Below are positions 49,860 through 60,582 of a stretch of DNA of 64,000 nt, piece after piece. Under the pieces are notes generated by a model. The model was not told the origin of the DNA. It was given only the letters and a program-made list of their open reading frames with translations, and ran no database searches. Position 1 is the first letter of the stretch. Each line of letters starts with the position of its first letter. The position numbers and the translations under genes were made by a program. This DNA is from Tranzscheliella williamsii. Its lineage: Eukaryota > Basidiomycota > Ustilaginomycetes > Ustilaginales > Ustilaginaceae. The stretch covers positions 62,001-126,000 of the forward strand of contig JALBYF010000028.1 in NCBI GenBank assembly GCA_023212725.1, in the 5' to 3' direction.

Positions 49860-51211
49860 AATCTTCGGCCATTGCGCTTTGACAAAACACACCCACTACC
49901 CGCCTTTGCATCTGTGCCGTTGCGGTCGTTTCTGGAACACATCAAGCTGCAGTCACGTTGCCCTGAGTATGCTGGGTCCTAGAGCGGCTCGTATTGTTAT
50001 GCGCTTCCGTGCCAGTGAGCCAGCCGTGTCAGGTGGCGGATCAGGCAACCATCTGGTGATCGGTTGGCACACGGGTCTTTGAATGTGAATGAATATCGCG
50101 CTAGCTGTATGTTAGAGTCAAACTTTGAACTGCTGCGGTCGTGTCCGCTGCCGGTTCCGCATGAGACCGGGGTCGCGCGAGCTAACAGTCCAGCTGGGCA
50201 TGGGATACAATCACAATACAGCTGCCGCACATGAATGCTTCGCTTTGAGTCACCGAAAGGAATACGAGTATGCTGCTGACGGGCTGCTTGTTTGCCAGGT
50301 GGGCTCCACCAGTTGCTTCTGTGCAAACGCCTGTATGCACATTGGCGGCATCAGGGCCGCGATGAACCTCAGCCACGCTGACTGCTTATTCGTGGGCTTA
50401 ACGACAGCGAAGGAGTGATCAACGCTGCTATTACCAGCACGAATACAGACTGTATGTCGAACTACTGCGTCCACTTCGACCTCCGAGTATGGCATTGAAA
50501 TACAAAGGCATGCGGATCGAAGTCCTTTTTTCTTAATTACAAAGTGACGAGCTGAAGGTGAGAGACCGAAAGGCAGCTAGTATAGTCAAGCTTTTTTTCT
50601 CCTGCTTCACAGCCTGAGGAAGAAGAGAGAGACACCGTTCGTTGGGTCAAGCAGCCAAGCTGGTGAACTTGTCGAATCAGAAAGACCAGAGACCGCCCAA
50701 TCCCGGCCAGGCAAAGTCGCAGAGCGGTTCCAGTAAGGACACGCAAAGTGCAGCGACAGCGAGATCGGACGAAGCTATTGCTCGTCGTCGTCTGTCACAA
50801 GCCATCCTTCCACCTCTCTCCACCGTTTCACCCAAGCATTCCTGCTGTATCCTTCCAAGTCTTTCCTTTACGGAAGTGTACGTATCCGACAATCTACGCC
50901 CGACCCGCATCGTCGACCATCCGTGCGAACCTGCTGCTTCTGCCGACAGCTGCCCAACTGCTGGCCGTTGGCCGCACTCTTTCGCACAACACCGTCGTCA
51001 GCGCACCCATTATACGCAGAACGGCGACAGAAAGCAGCAGTTTCGCCCTCGACAAACCGACAGCTTCCGTTCCACGCCTTTTCTTCGCCCTAGAATTAAC
51101 CGACTGACCCTTTTAACGCCGTTGTGCTGTTCTTCTTACGTGACATTGTCCATCGGCCATCTCCTCTTTTCGCTTGTCCACATCCAGACTTCCAATCAAA
51201 TCTTCCAGAGA

Positions 51212-51677
51212 GTAAGTTCCATCGATGTTCAGCAGACCAGAATTGAGGGTACAGCGGTCTACAATCCAGGCGGTATCGTTGCGAAGCGCAGCCATACGCA
51301 TAGAAGCGAAGCTTGACTAGGCCTTTATACAAAGCTTTACGTGAGGGACGAAGTGCTCCAGAGCGCGTGGAGACAGGGAGGGATGGAGCTGCTTGCTCAC
51401 CTACGCCATTCCGAGCTCACGGTCACGGTGCAATGCGAAGAGGTGGAAGTTTTTTCCTACACTGCATGCCCTCGGTCATTCGACCGAGATCAGTCTGGAT
51501 ACAATGCCCTGCTCTTATTTGCTCCCACTGTGACATGAGTTATGCCTACCGCCGCCCCGACGCCGACCGTGCCATGTGAACGTGACCGCTTGGACCTGTC
51601 GCAATCTGAAGCAGCCTGTCTGACCACCAAATTGTCTCTCTTTCCGCCCTTATCCACCTTTACCCCAACAATCGCAG
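51212..51677 (+). other. possible 5'-UTR intron of STM1
   Basis: The donor gtaagt at 51212 follows a pyrimidine-rich leader-like stretch. The acceptor atcgcag ends at 51677, 35 nt before the ATG, after a run of tctctctttccgcccttatccacctt. Long leader introns are common in strongly expressed fungal genes. The pairing is my inference. Confidence 0.35.
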
Positions 51678-51712
51678 TTTACACCCGAAGGGATTAAAGA
51701 CGACCGCACGCC

Positions 51713-52806
51713 ATGTCGGTCGCAAACAGAAACCCTTTCGCCATCCTTGGTGGTGAGTACATCTCCTTTTTCCTCCACAGCGAGACAAGCTACAACCCAG
51801 TCCTGGCTCCTCTTGGAGCTTGGCAGCGGCGCCTGGTAACATGGCTTCTCGTAGGCCTTTTGTTGTGCAAGTATGCTGATTACACCATCCCTGTCTTTGG
51901 ACGGTTTTCGCAATATTAGACGACGGTGGAGACGTCGCCGCCCCTAAGGCTGCCCCTGCCAAGGCTGCCGCTGCCCCTACTTCCCAGCCCCAGCGTAACA
52001 TCCCTGGTGCCGGCGGCAACCAGCGACGAGGTGGTGCCCGAACTGGCGCTCCCCGAGCTGAGCGAGCCACGGACGCTACTGACGGCGAGCAGCGCGATGG
52101 CCGAAGCGGTCGTGGCCGAGGTACCGGCGAAGGCCGAGGCCGTGGTGGTGCCCGAGGACGTGGTGCCCGAGGCGGTCGAGGCCGACCCTTCGACCGTCAC
52201 TCGCAGACCGACCGAGTAGACTCCCAGAAGGCTGTTGCTCAGGGATGGGGTGGAGAGGACGGCAAGAAGGAGCTCGACATCGAGGAGAAGGCTGAAGCCG
52301 ATGCTAAGGCCGAGGGAGCTGATGTTAACGGTACTCCCGCTACTGCTGCCGCCGCCACCGACCGAGCCGCTGAGACCGAGAAGGTGCCCCAGGAGGAGGA
52401 GGAGGAGGACAAGACGATGACTCTTGACCAGTACCTCGCCTCCAAGGCTGGCAAGAAGCTCAACATTGAGTCCAAGGCTCCCCGAGAGGTTGCCAGCGAT
52501 GACTCTGCCTGGTCTAAGCTGACAAAGCACCAGAAGGACGAGGCCGAGTACTTCGCCGCTACCAAGGCCCAGAAGAACAAGGCCCGAGCCCAGAAGGAGG
52601 GCAAGCAGCTGCTCGAGATCGAGCAGACTTTCTCCCAGCCCGCTGGCCAGCAAGGCGGCCGAGGCGGCCGAGGCGGACGCGGTGCCAGCCGAGGTGCCCC
52701 CCGAGGCGAGCGAGGTGCTAGCCGTGGCCGAGGTGGCCGAGGTGGACGAGGCAACAACGCCTCTGTCAACCTTGCTGACCAGACCGCTTTCCCTTCCCTT
52801 GCCTAA
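51713..52806 (+). CDS. STM1: Stm1/SERBP1-like ribosome-associated RNA-binding protein
   Basis: Two exons: 51713..51752 and 51920..52806, intron 51753-51919 (GTGAGT...ATTAG, 167 nt); 308 residues. The start MSVANRNPFAILGDDGGDV is the family signature (Stm1_N, NPFxLLGxD). Next come an Arg/Gly-rich stretch (GRSGRGRGTGEGRGRGGARG), the conserved KAVAQGWG, an acidic middle and the HABP4/SERBP1 core (MTLDQYLASKAGKKLN; NIESKAPREVASDDSAWS). The C-terminus is a second RGG region ending NLADQTAFPSLA. Stm1 and SERBP1 bind 80S ribosomes, block the mRNA channel in dormant ribosomes and protect them during starvation. Arg codons are mostly CGA, as in RPS3, which implies high expression. In-frame translation across exon 2 has no stop. 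Confidence 0.92.
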
Positions 52807-53704
52807 GGCAAGAGCTGGAGACTAGCTGACTGACCTCACCATGGTACCAGTCACTTCAAGGTCTGCCACGCAGACTACAGCAACTCATTCGATGAAGGCA
52901 AGAGACGATAAAGTCGCCACGTTCTGGTCCACCAAAGTCGGCTCGGGCATAAAACAATCACAATGTTTCGATGGTTCTACGCTTTTCTCTTTCTCGTTCA
53001 TGTGTCATAGGTTTCCGGGGCTTCTCGAGGACGGCGCATTTTAACCAACCACCAGAAAAAAAGGGATGGCATGCTTCTTGGCTCTTGCCACGCAGTTGTA
53101 ATCCTGCCCTGTCGTCGTGGCATCCCCCCTATCCATCCACCGAACCACACGGTTACTGTCTCGTTTTGTTCTTGTCCGGTTTTGTGGGGTTCAGTTCGCC
53201 TTGCCTTCTCCCTGTCTTAGCCTTCATCGTTTGATCTGCTCTCTCCGTAGACGCTTGCCCCATTTGGATGCATGTATTCTTCCGGAGATCCGTATCCTCT
53301 CCCACACTTCTCCCCCGGCGCAGTCTGATCCACTGACCGAAAAATTTGACTCTGGCTTATCGACTGGCAAGTGGTCTGCTTCTCATAGTATAGGGCTGTG
53401 CTCCGAGGCTGCTCTCGAAGTGTGCAGGCTAAATCCATCGATCGTGACAGAGCATTAGTTGTTCAAGCACGGTCACTTAACAGCTGCATCAGGAATGTGA
53501 ATCACGATATGCTATACAAGCGCTCTTAACGCCTAACGCGTTGGGCGTGTTCGAATGGAAAAGACCAACACTTGCGATTTCGCGTGGCGTTGATGCATGT
53601 TGCAGCGAAGCTATCTTTGATTCCAATCATAACGTCGGGACAATCCTTATCTCGTCTACCACTCAACCAACGCAGTGTATCGCTCGACGTACACATATAC
53701 GCCG
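52807..53704. other. intergenic region STM1 3' / NSE3 5'
   Basis: 898 nt between two plus-strand genes. The left part (to about 53250) is T/C-rich, probably 3' UTR of STM1 (tctctttctcgttc, ttgttcttgtccgg). A palindromic gcctaacgcgttgggc lies at 53531-53546. The NSE3 frame is open from 53675 but only via GTG. No gene is supported. Confidence 0.4.
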
Positions 53705-55135
53705 ATGTCGACGTATGGAAGGCGACATAGCCAAAGGACACGGCCTGCAGAGCCTGCCACTCACGAAGAAAGCGATAGGAGAGCCGCCAAGCGCCCGATC
53801 GCGAGCTCATCACACAGCCAGCTGCCGGAATCTTCCTCTGTTGCTGTGGCGCAAGGCGACGAGGTCAGCGCTATCGGTTCCATGACAAACGATGCTGAAG
53901 CAGACGAAGACGATGAGGACGAGGAGGATGACTTGAAGCTTCTGCCGTATACTAAGCTTGTCGTCACTGATGGTGCCCGGAAAGCGGCCGACCAGCTGGG
54001 CGAGCCCGAGCTAGCAAAGAAGGCGGCCGAGCTGGTGCGACTTGCGCTGGCGTGCGAGTACCAACGACTGCCGATAAGGAAGGACGACATCCGCGCCAAG
54101 GTGCTGGACAAAGGATCGCGAGCGTTCGCCGTGGTCTTCAATATGGCGCAGAAATTGCTCCATGGCACGTTCGGGTACTACATGGTGGAGATACGAGCAA
54201 AGGGAAAGGATAATGCGGAGCTGGCCAAGCAAGCCGAGGCTGCTATCCGCGAGGCAGCGTCCTCTGCCAACGGGCTGCGACCACGAACTCTGCCGCGAGA
54301 GGATTCGGCGGAACCACTGCCAGACGGTGGGACGGGGACCAACATGTGGATCCTCCGGTCGGCACTCCCATCACGGGTCATTAAGGCACTTGTTGCGCCC
54401 ACTGAAGACCTTACTGCCAGAAACAACGCGGCATCGTCGGCATCATCACAGGATCGAAGCACTACGCCGAAGGCGGAATCGGCGGTCAACTGGACTTCTG
54501 CGGATCGACAAGGCGGCGAGATGGGGCTGCTCTACATTGTCCTCGGAATTATTCTTGTCAATGGGAGGACGATTACGGAATACTCGCTGCACAACTTTAT
54601 GAGACGACTGCATCTGCAGCCTCACAAGCCGCTCCCAGCAGCTGTGCGGAGCACGGGTCCGGCACATGGGTCGACCAACTCAGGCGCACAGAGTACGCAG
54701 ACACAGTCACGGTCACGAGCAATGCAAGGCACGCTAGACGGTTTTCTCGCGTCTATGGCCAAGCAATCCTACTTGGAGCGGCAACGGTCCGACGCAGCGC
54801 CTGATGGCACGCCACAAGGAGGTGGCGCCAGCGGAGCGGGACCATCTACCCAAGCCAGACGCTCACGCGGTGGCCGGGCCGGGGAGGCGGACGACGAAAA
54901 CGCCGTCTGGGAATGGCGATGGGGCAGTAGGGCCGAGGTAGAAATCGGAGAGAAGCAGATCGCAGCCATGATGTCCGAGATCTTTCTGGACCCGGCCGCA
55001 TCCAACGACGCGCTGCCGTCTGTGGAAGAGGAGGACGCCGGCGCAAGAGCCATCGACCAGGCGCGCTTCAAAGAGAGGCAGAAGACCCTCCTCGCCAACA
55101 TCGCTTCCGTTGCCGGCTCACAGCTTGTGGGCTGA
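53705..55135 (+). CDS. NSE3: SMC5-SMC6 complex subunit Nse3 (MAGE domain)
   Basis: Single exon, 476 residues from the ATG at 53705 (MSTYGRRHSQRTRPAEPA). An acidic run (DEDDEDEEDD) precedes the MAGE homology domain at about residues 108-330: ELVRLALACEYQRLPIRKDD, GSRAFAVVFNMAQKLLHGTF, MWILRSALP, GLLYIVLGIILVNGRTITEY and LHNFMRRLHL. This winged-helix pair binds the Nse1 RING ligase and Nse4 and contacts DNA. The C-terminus contains WEWRWGSRAEVEIGEKQIAA, conserved in Nse3/MAGE proteins. The complex works in recombination repair and in holding chromosomes. Single-copy MAGE genes are the rule in fungi. Upstream is STM1 and downstream the LRR-CCCH gene, all plus. Confidence 0.88.
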   Translation: MSTYGRRHSQRTRPAEPATHEESDRRAAKRPIASSSHSQLPESSSVAVAQGDEVSAIGSMTNDAEADEDDEDEEDDLKLLPYTKLVVTDGARKAADQLGEPELAKKAAELVRLALACEYQRLPIRKDDIRAKVLDKGSRAFAVVFNMAQKLLHGTFGYYMVEIRAKGKDNAELAKQAEAAIREAASSANGLRPRTLPREDSAEPLPDGGTGTNMWILRSALPSRVIKALVAPTEDLTARNNAASSASSQDRSTTPKAESAVNWTSADRQGGEMGLLYIVLGIILVNGRTITEYSLHNFMRRLHLQPHKPLPAAVRSTGPAHGSTNSGAQSTQTQSRSRAMQGTLDGFLASMAKQSYLERQRSDAAPDGTPQGGGASGAGPSTQARRSRGGRAGEADDENAVWEWRWGSRAEVEIGEKQIAAMMSEIFLDPAASNDALPSVEEEDAGARAIDQARFKERQKTLLANIASVAGSQLVG

Positions 55136-55975
55136 TGCGACCCACCCATCGACCCCAGCTAGCTCCCACCTACTCGCATGTACGGTGGGCATACTTGTTA
55201 GGTTGCCCGTCGACGCATTCTTCAAGCCACGTTGCTCTAATCACAATCTTTTGGTGAGGCGCCGCTCCATTAAACATGAGGCGCTCAGAGCCCGCTTTAT
55301 TCCTATCTGAAATAGCAGTGATGTGAGCTCCGCGCTAGTGCAACAGGCTTCGGTGACGACAGGGCAAGCGTCTTTCGAACGACCCAAGATGCCTAGGTGC
55401 CTGCCTACTCTGAGAGGTGCGCGACGGATATATGGATGGAAGCCGATTGGACTTTACCTCGAAAGTATTCTACCAGCTCAGCCATTTCACTTGCGATACA
55501 AGTCAACTCCCACAATTAGCTCACGCGTGAGAAAGAAATGATTTCTGCAGAGGACATGGTCGCGAATTGAGAGCTGGTGGGTGGCAGAGGACGTGCTTGA
55601 AGCTATCGGAGCGTAGCCTATCTGGGATGTGACTGTGACTTTGGATTGGGAAACAAGACAAGCGAGGCCCGATTCTGCCTCGGCATCACCGTTGGCTGAC
55701 GGAAGGAACCGCTTTCCCCTGCTCCTCTACTGTCACTTGAGCTTTCAGTCACCTCAAACTGTGATTGTTTTTGTAGGGTCACCCGTGAGCCCTGACCGCT
55801 GCTCTGGCACTGGCACACTCGCTGCTCGGCCTGCCGTTCCCAACAGGGTTGTCGCTCAGCTGGATCGGACGTATTGTTCGGATCCAGTCCCGGCCGCGCC
55901 GTTCCGTGGCATAAGGATTCTGCTGCCGCCATCGTGCTTTGGGGGAGACACGCACCATCAACGCTGGCCAATTGA
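55136..55975. other. intergenic region NSE3 3' / LRR-CCCH 5'
   Basis: 840 nt between two plus-strand genes. Overlapping open frames on both strands at 55618-56120 overlap the next gene's first exon in other frames and resemble nothing. The promoter of the LRR-CCCH gene should lie here. Confidence 0.4.
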
Positions 55976-58900
55976 ATGTCGGCGGTGGTCAGAGCCGCCT
56001 TGGCGGCCAAGCGCGCCGAACATCGTTCTCGATCCAGCTCGCCTACCAAGCCTAATCTTCGTCTTCCGACCGAAGATGACGCTAACGAAAGAACACTGCC
56101 TCACTTCGGCCGTGAGCTAGACTCTTCCATCGCCAGCCCCTTCGGCTCGCCCAAGCCAAAGTCACAGTCGAGCAGCAACATTCCTGCCTTGTTGCTGACA
56201 CCGGACCTCGCTATGGATGACTCCAGCCTTCATCAGAAGGCGGAAGACGACATCATCCGTCGCAGCGTCCAGAATGGTAGGTCGACCTGCCAGCTGTCCT
56301 ATATGCGAATGATCTTACGGGGCCCCTACTGACCTTTCGACGTGCTTCCCGTCGCTGTATGTACTGCTCCACAGGCAAGGTGAACCTTTCGTCGCGGTCA
56401 CCATCACTCGAAGAGGTCCCCGCTTTACTGCTGTCTCTGTTGTCAGACGCGCCCCCCGCATGGTACACTGAGATCCCGGAAGACGAACGCGCTCCGTGGT
56501 ATATGCGCGAAGAGCTGCATACCCTCCAACTTGGCAACAACCAGCTGCGAACGCTTCCCGACAGGCTGTCGCAGTTCCGTGGTCTGAAACGGCTCGAGTT
56601 GCAAGGCAATCGCATCCAAAGCTTGCCAGTCACTTTCTTCCGGCTTTCCAGTCTCACGACCCTCACACTCTCCAACAACGGTCTGACGTCCTTTCCTGTG
56701 TCGCTCCTGGCTCTCGACAACCTGGTTTCTCTCAATCTCTCCAACAACAAGATACAGACCCTCTGGAGCGATGCTGATATTGCAGCAGCCCGTTCCGAGC
56801 GACAGTCGTGGGACAAACAAAACGCTAGCGAAGAGAACGGCGTCTGGGCCGGTTTGTCGCCTTCCAAAAAGGACAGAAAAGCATTGCTGCCAGTCCTCGA
56901 CCCAAGTCTGCCTCTGCACAGCCTGCGGACGCTCGATCTTAGCAACAACCGCATCGGCAACGCTGCACTGGGCATCCCGGATTTGGCTAATCGGCGTGCT
57001 AGGCAGACCGACGCTTCTACATTGACTCCCCTGCGCCTACCAGTGGGTCTTAGGAAGCTCGACCTCGGTCACAATCACGTTCGCGGTCCGGTGTCAACTA
57101 GCCTCTTCGCTGGACTCATGCAGCTCGAGGACCTCGGCCTACAAGGCTGCGGTATTGCTGATGACGTATTCAGTGTCGACGCTTCCACCGCAGACGGTAG
57201 CCGGCATGTGGCTTTGCCCGCTCTGTCGACCTTGGACCTATCTGGCTGCGAGCTCGACGATTTGGCCAAAGTGGAAGCGCTTTTTGGCTCTCGTCGCATC
57301 AAACGAATCGAGCAAGCGCTCGGCACCCGAGAAGATCCGGATACGGCCAGCGAAAGACTAGAACCGAGCGAGGGCATGGCGGCGCACCAGTTGGTGCGGG
57401 TCGTCAACCGGCCAAACCCGGCTGACATCGCCAAAATGGAGCAAGTGACGGGCGGCAAAGTCCTCTGCCTCTTGTTAGAAGGAAACCCTCTGCGCGAAGA
57501 AGCGTTTCGTCAAAAGCGTGGTGGCCGGCAGCTTCCATCATCTGCAAAAAAAGTGCCGCTCGAGCAAGGCTACGACCCTCCCGCTGGTGCGTACTCTCCC
57601 ATAGAGGTCTTGCCGGGCACAACAGCATCCACTGCATCGCCGGCCCAAGCAACGGTCCTCACTGGCAGCAAAGAGACTAAATCCCCGTCCAAATCGCTTC
57701 CCCAAAAGGAGGAATGGGAGATTCTTGCCGAGTCAGGGCTCAATACTGAGCTGGGCAGGCGAAAGCTCCGTATCGAACAGGCCAGACGTGAGCAAGAAGC
57801 CGCGAACGCCGCTGCTGCCAGAGCAGCCGGTGGCCTGTCCGGTGCCGAAATGTCTGGCGCTGAGGAGGTACAGAGCCGGGGACGGAAGCCCAGAGGAGCG
57901 GACGTTCAGAACAAGACTGGTCTCAACGAATGGGATGGCGAAGCGCCTGCCGCATCATCAGATGATCAAGCAGGTGTCGACTCGTCCAAGGAACGAGCCT
58001 CGTCGCACCGCCGAGCAGAGTCTGTTGATGACAGCGCGACCGGTAGTGCCCTTGCCAGTGCCAAGCTCAGTACAAAGAAGAAAGAGGCGCTGGGGCAAGT
58101 GCCTTGCAAGTTTTTTCGGAGTAACGGATGCTCAGCCGGGGCATCCTGCCCCTTCGCCCATACCCTCCCGGGCGATGGAGGTCAGAAGTCGGTCTGCCAG
58201 TGGTTTCTGAAGGGCAGCTGTCGATTCGGCCATAAGTGCGCGCTTGCACATGTTCTGCCTGGTCAACCCATGAGCATGGATCGCAAAAATAAGCGAGCAG
58301 CTCAACATGGTCAGCCGCTGCCACAGGCCACCTCGAGCCAGCAAATTCCGAGCCAAAATACCGCCAACGCCGGTAACAGCGGCCAATCTCTTGCGCAGCC
58401 ACAGCCAGCACATGCTAAGGCGTCGCACACGGCGCCGAGCCATCCGAACCCGGCGTCGCAGCCGACTCAACAATCGCCGCAACCCCAGCCGCACCAAGCA
58501 CAACACGCCATCCCTCAACGCCCTCAGGCTGGACCCTTTGTACGCGATCGTAATACTTCCTTCAGTGGTCGGGATCACGACTTCCCGTTCGGCTTACCTG
58601 ACGACCTGCAGGCGCTAAGCACCCCTCCTCCCGGCAACATCCGGTCTGGTTATGACAGCTTCAACTCGCCGAGCACGGCCACCACCGGTCCGCCGCGAGA
58701 CCCGGCTACGGCATTTGCTGGCTCAAGCTCCTTCACCCGCCCCGGAACGCTATCACAGCAGCAGAACACCTCGCTGGCCGCACCACGCCTCGGCAGTATG
58801 GAATCGGCAGCTGCAGCATTCGGCACTTCTGCCTCAGGGCATGGACTTGGCACCAGTCCTTTTAGTCATCCAGGGGGCCACGGCCTATTCTTCAGTGGAA

Positions 58901-60225
58901 GTCAGGATTCAGAGGGCGGCGCCGGGCCATTTGCTCGGCCCAACCGCGACGTCTTTGGCGCCAGAAGTGTCGGTCGTGTCGACGACGTTTCCGCATCCAA
59001 ATGGTGGCCCGTCCGGAGCGCCAATCCGAGCAACATCATCAGCAAACATAGCGATGGCAGCAAGGAAGAGGAGATTGAAGACGCAGAAGACTTTTTGCCC
59101 TCGAGTCTCTCTGATTTGCTGACGCCGGCGGAGCTAGAGCGACGAAGGCGCAACAGCCGTCTGTCGAGTTCCCTCACCGGCCATGATGAGAGATTTGCAC
59201 TGGCGCAGAGCATGCCTGCCCACGCCACTGGCTTTCTCGGCAGCGGCCGACTCGCCATTGGCGCTGAGCGAGTCCCTTTGTCCAACGGCAAGAGGCCGGG
59301 CAACCTCTCCGCTGGGCTTCTGCAACAACAGCGGCCGCATGTTGCCCCAGGCGCGGGACTGTCTGGCATAAGCTCCACAGGAGAAGGATACAGACCCTTC
59401 GGCGACGGACGCCGCCTAGGTGGCCTCAATGCGATGACGTTTCGAGAGAGTTCGCCTTCCTTCTCGGCGGGCGTTGGGCAGACCTCGATCCACCATGCGC
59501 CTGGACAGAGCCTTCCACAAGGTCTTGCAGCCGGCCTGAGTCGGCTGCATCTCAGAACAGGCGTTGCGGGGCAGCAGGCAGATGTCGGAGCAACGGGAGC
59601 TGGTGCTGGCGGTGCCTTTGGTTCTGATTCAAGCCTACACAACGGTGCGCCAAGTTTCGGTGCCAAAGCGCCGCTAGCATCCGTCACTATAGGCTCGGGA
59701 TCGATGGCGTCGCAAGCATCTCAGTCAGGACACAGTCTACGCGTGCCTGGCAGCTTGGACGACTACGGTCTCGGACCCACCGCCCCCTCGTCTGTGCTTG
59801 GTCACCGCAGCCCGCTGAGCATCGCCGTCGGCGGAAGCGGGCCCGGTGGCAGCGGGCGTTTGAGCGGCTCGCTCTCGCAACCCTATGCCGAGCGCAATGG
59901 CAGCCACGGAGGCGTCTTTGGCTCGCCGGGCGGCGCCGCTGGCATGCCCTTCTCGCCCCCGCTACCGGCCATCGGGTCGCAGCGCCACGCTGCCGCTGGC
60001 AGTGCGGAAGAAGGGATCGCCATTCCCGACGGCACCACCCAACCCGTCGGCGTGGGCGCACCCGGCGGCGGCAGCCGTTTCAGTCATCACGGCGCACAGC
60101 CCCATCATCCAGGCATGCACAGAATCCGGGCCGGCAGCTCTACGGCTGCGCCCTACTCCCCTCTCGCATTGCCCGTCGTCACTGCAGAAGAAGACGAAGA
60201 CGAGACCATCTTCGAGCTCGAATAG
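55976..60225 (+). CDS. leucine-rich repeat protein with tandem CCCH zinc fingers
   Basis: Two exons: 55976..56276 and 56375..60225, intron 56277-56374 (GTAGGT...CACAG, 98 nt); 1383 residues. The join gives RRSVQNGKVNLSSRSPSLEE, a normal LRR cap. Leucine-rich repeats run from about residue 105 to 400 (LHTLQLGNNQLRTLPDRLSQ; LKRLELQGNRIQSLPVTFFR; LTTLTLSNNGLTSFPVSLLA; LVSLNLSNNKIQTL). At about 675-725 two CCCH fingers of spacing C-x7-C-x5-C-x3-H follow each other (CKFFRSNGCSAGASCPFAH; CQWFLKGSCRFGHKCALAH). The last 650 residues are Gly/Ser/Pro/Gln-rich and disordered, ending in EEDEDETIFELE. CCCH fingers of this spacing usually bind RNA, and LRRs bind protein, so an RNA-linked adaptor is likely. 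I cannot assign a named orthologue. Confidence 0.85.
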
Positions 60226-60582
60226 ACAAAAGCTTCTGTCTCTAGATACCATAGACAGGACGAGGCTGGCCCACATCTGCGCAATCCTGTTCGTCCATCC
60301 GCCCAAAATACACGCACGGTCTTTCATCAGATCTTGTCCCGTTTGTTCTCGTTCACCCGGCTGCGCTTTAGCACCCTCTGCTACACCCTCCGCCTTGAAT
60401 CGCCGTTGCACCTTTAACCTGGTGCGCCAACCATCGGGCTTCCCTGTGCCAGCAATTAAACACACCGCAAGCTCACAGGCCCCTCTTTACAGCATAGCTT
60501 TTCAAAGTTTCACCAGCAGGTTGTGCGAGGAGATGGGTCCGACTTTACAAGTCGATGCCGCGGAGGGGCGTGCGGTAAGAGC
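60226..60582. other. convergent gap LRR-CCCH / SDR
   Basis: 357 nt between convergent stops. It is pyrimidine-rich on the plus strand near 60290-60400 and otherwise featureless; 3' UTRs are expected. Confidence 0.4.

Larger units (their letters stand above)
49593..51712. other. 2.1-kb region between RPS3 and STM1
   Basis: The left 270 nt is the RPS3 3' flank, with a poly(A)-like aataaa at 49854-49859. Plus-strand frames at 50125-50418 (97 codons) and 50748-51107 (119 codons) look like nothing known. The 224-codon frame at 50642-51316 starts only at TTG. The right part contains a possible 5'-UTR intron of STM1 (see that entry). No independent gene is supported. Confidence 0.4.

Noticed and set aside
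50642..51316. 224-codon plus-strand frame between RPS3 and STM1
   Set aside because: It begins at TTG, has no recognisable domain and crosses a likely STM1 leader and donor site.
51916..52653. 245-codon minus-strand frame across STM1
   Set aside because: It is antisense to the STM1 exon with the same codon-bias cause; no recognisable domain.
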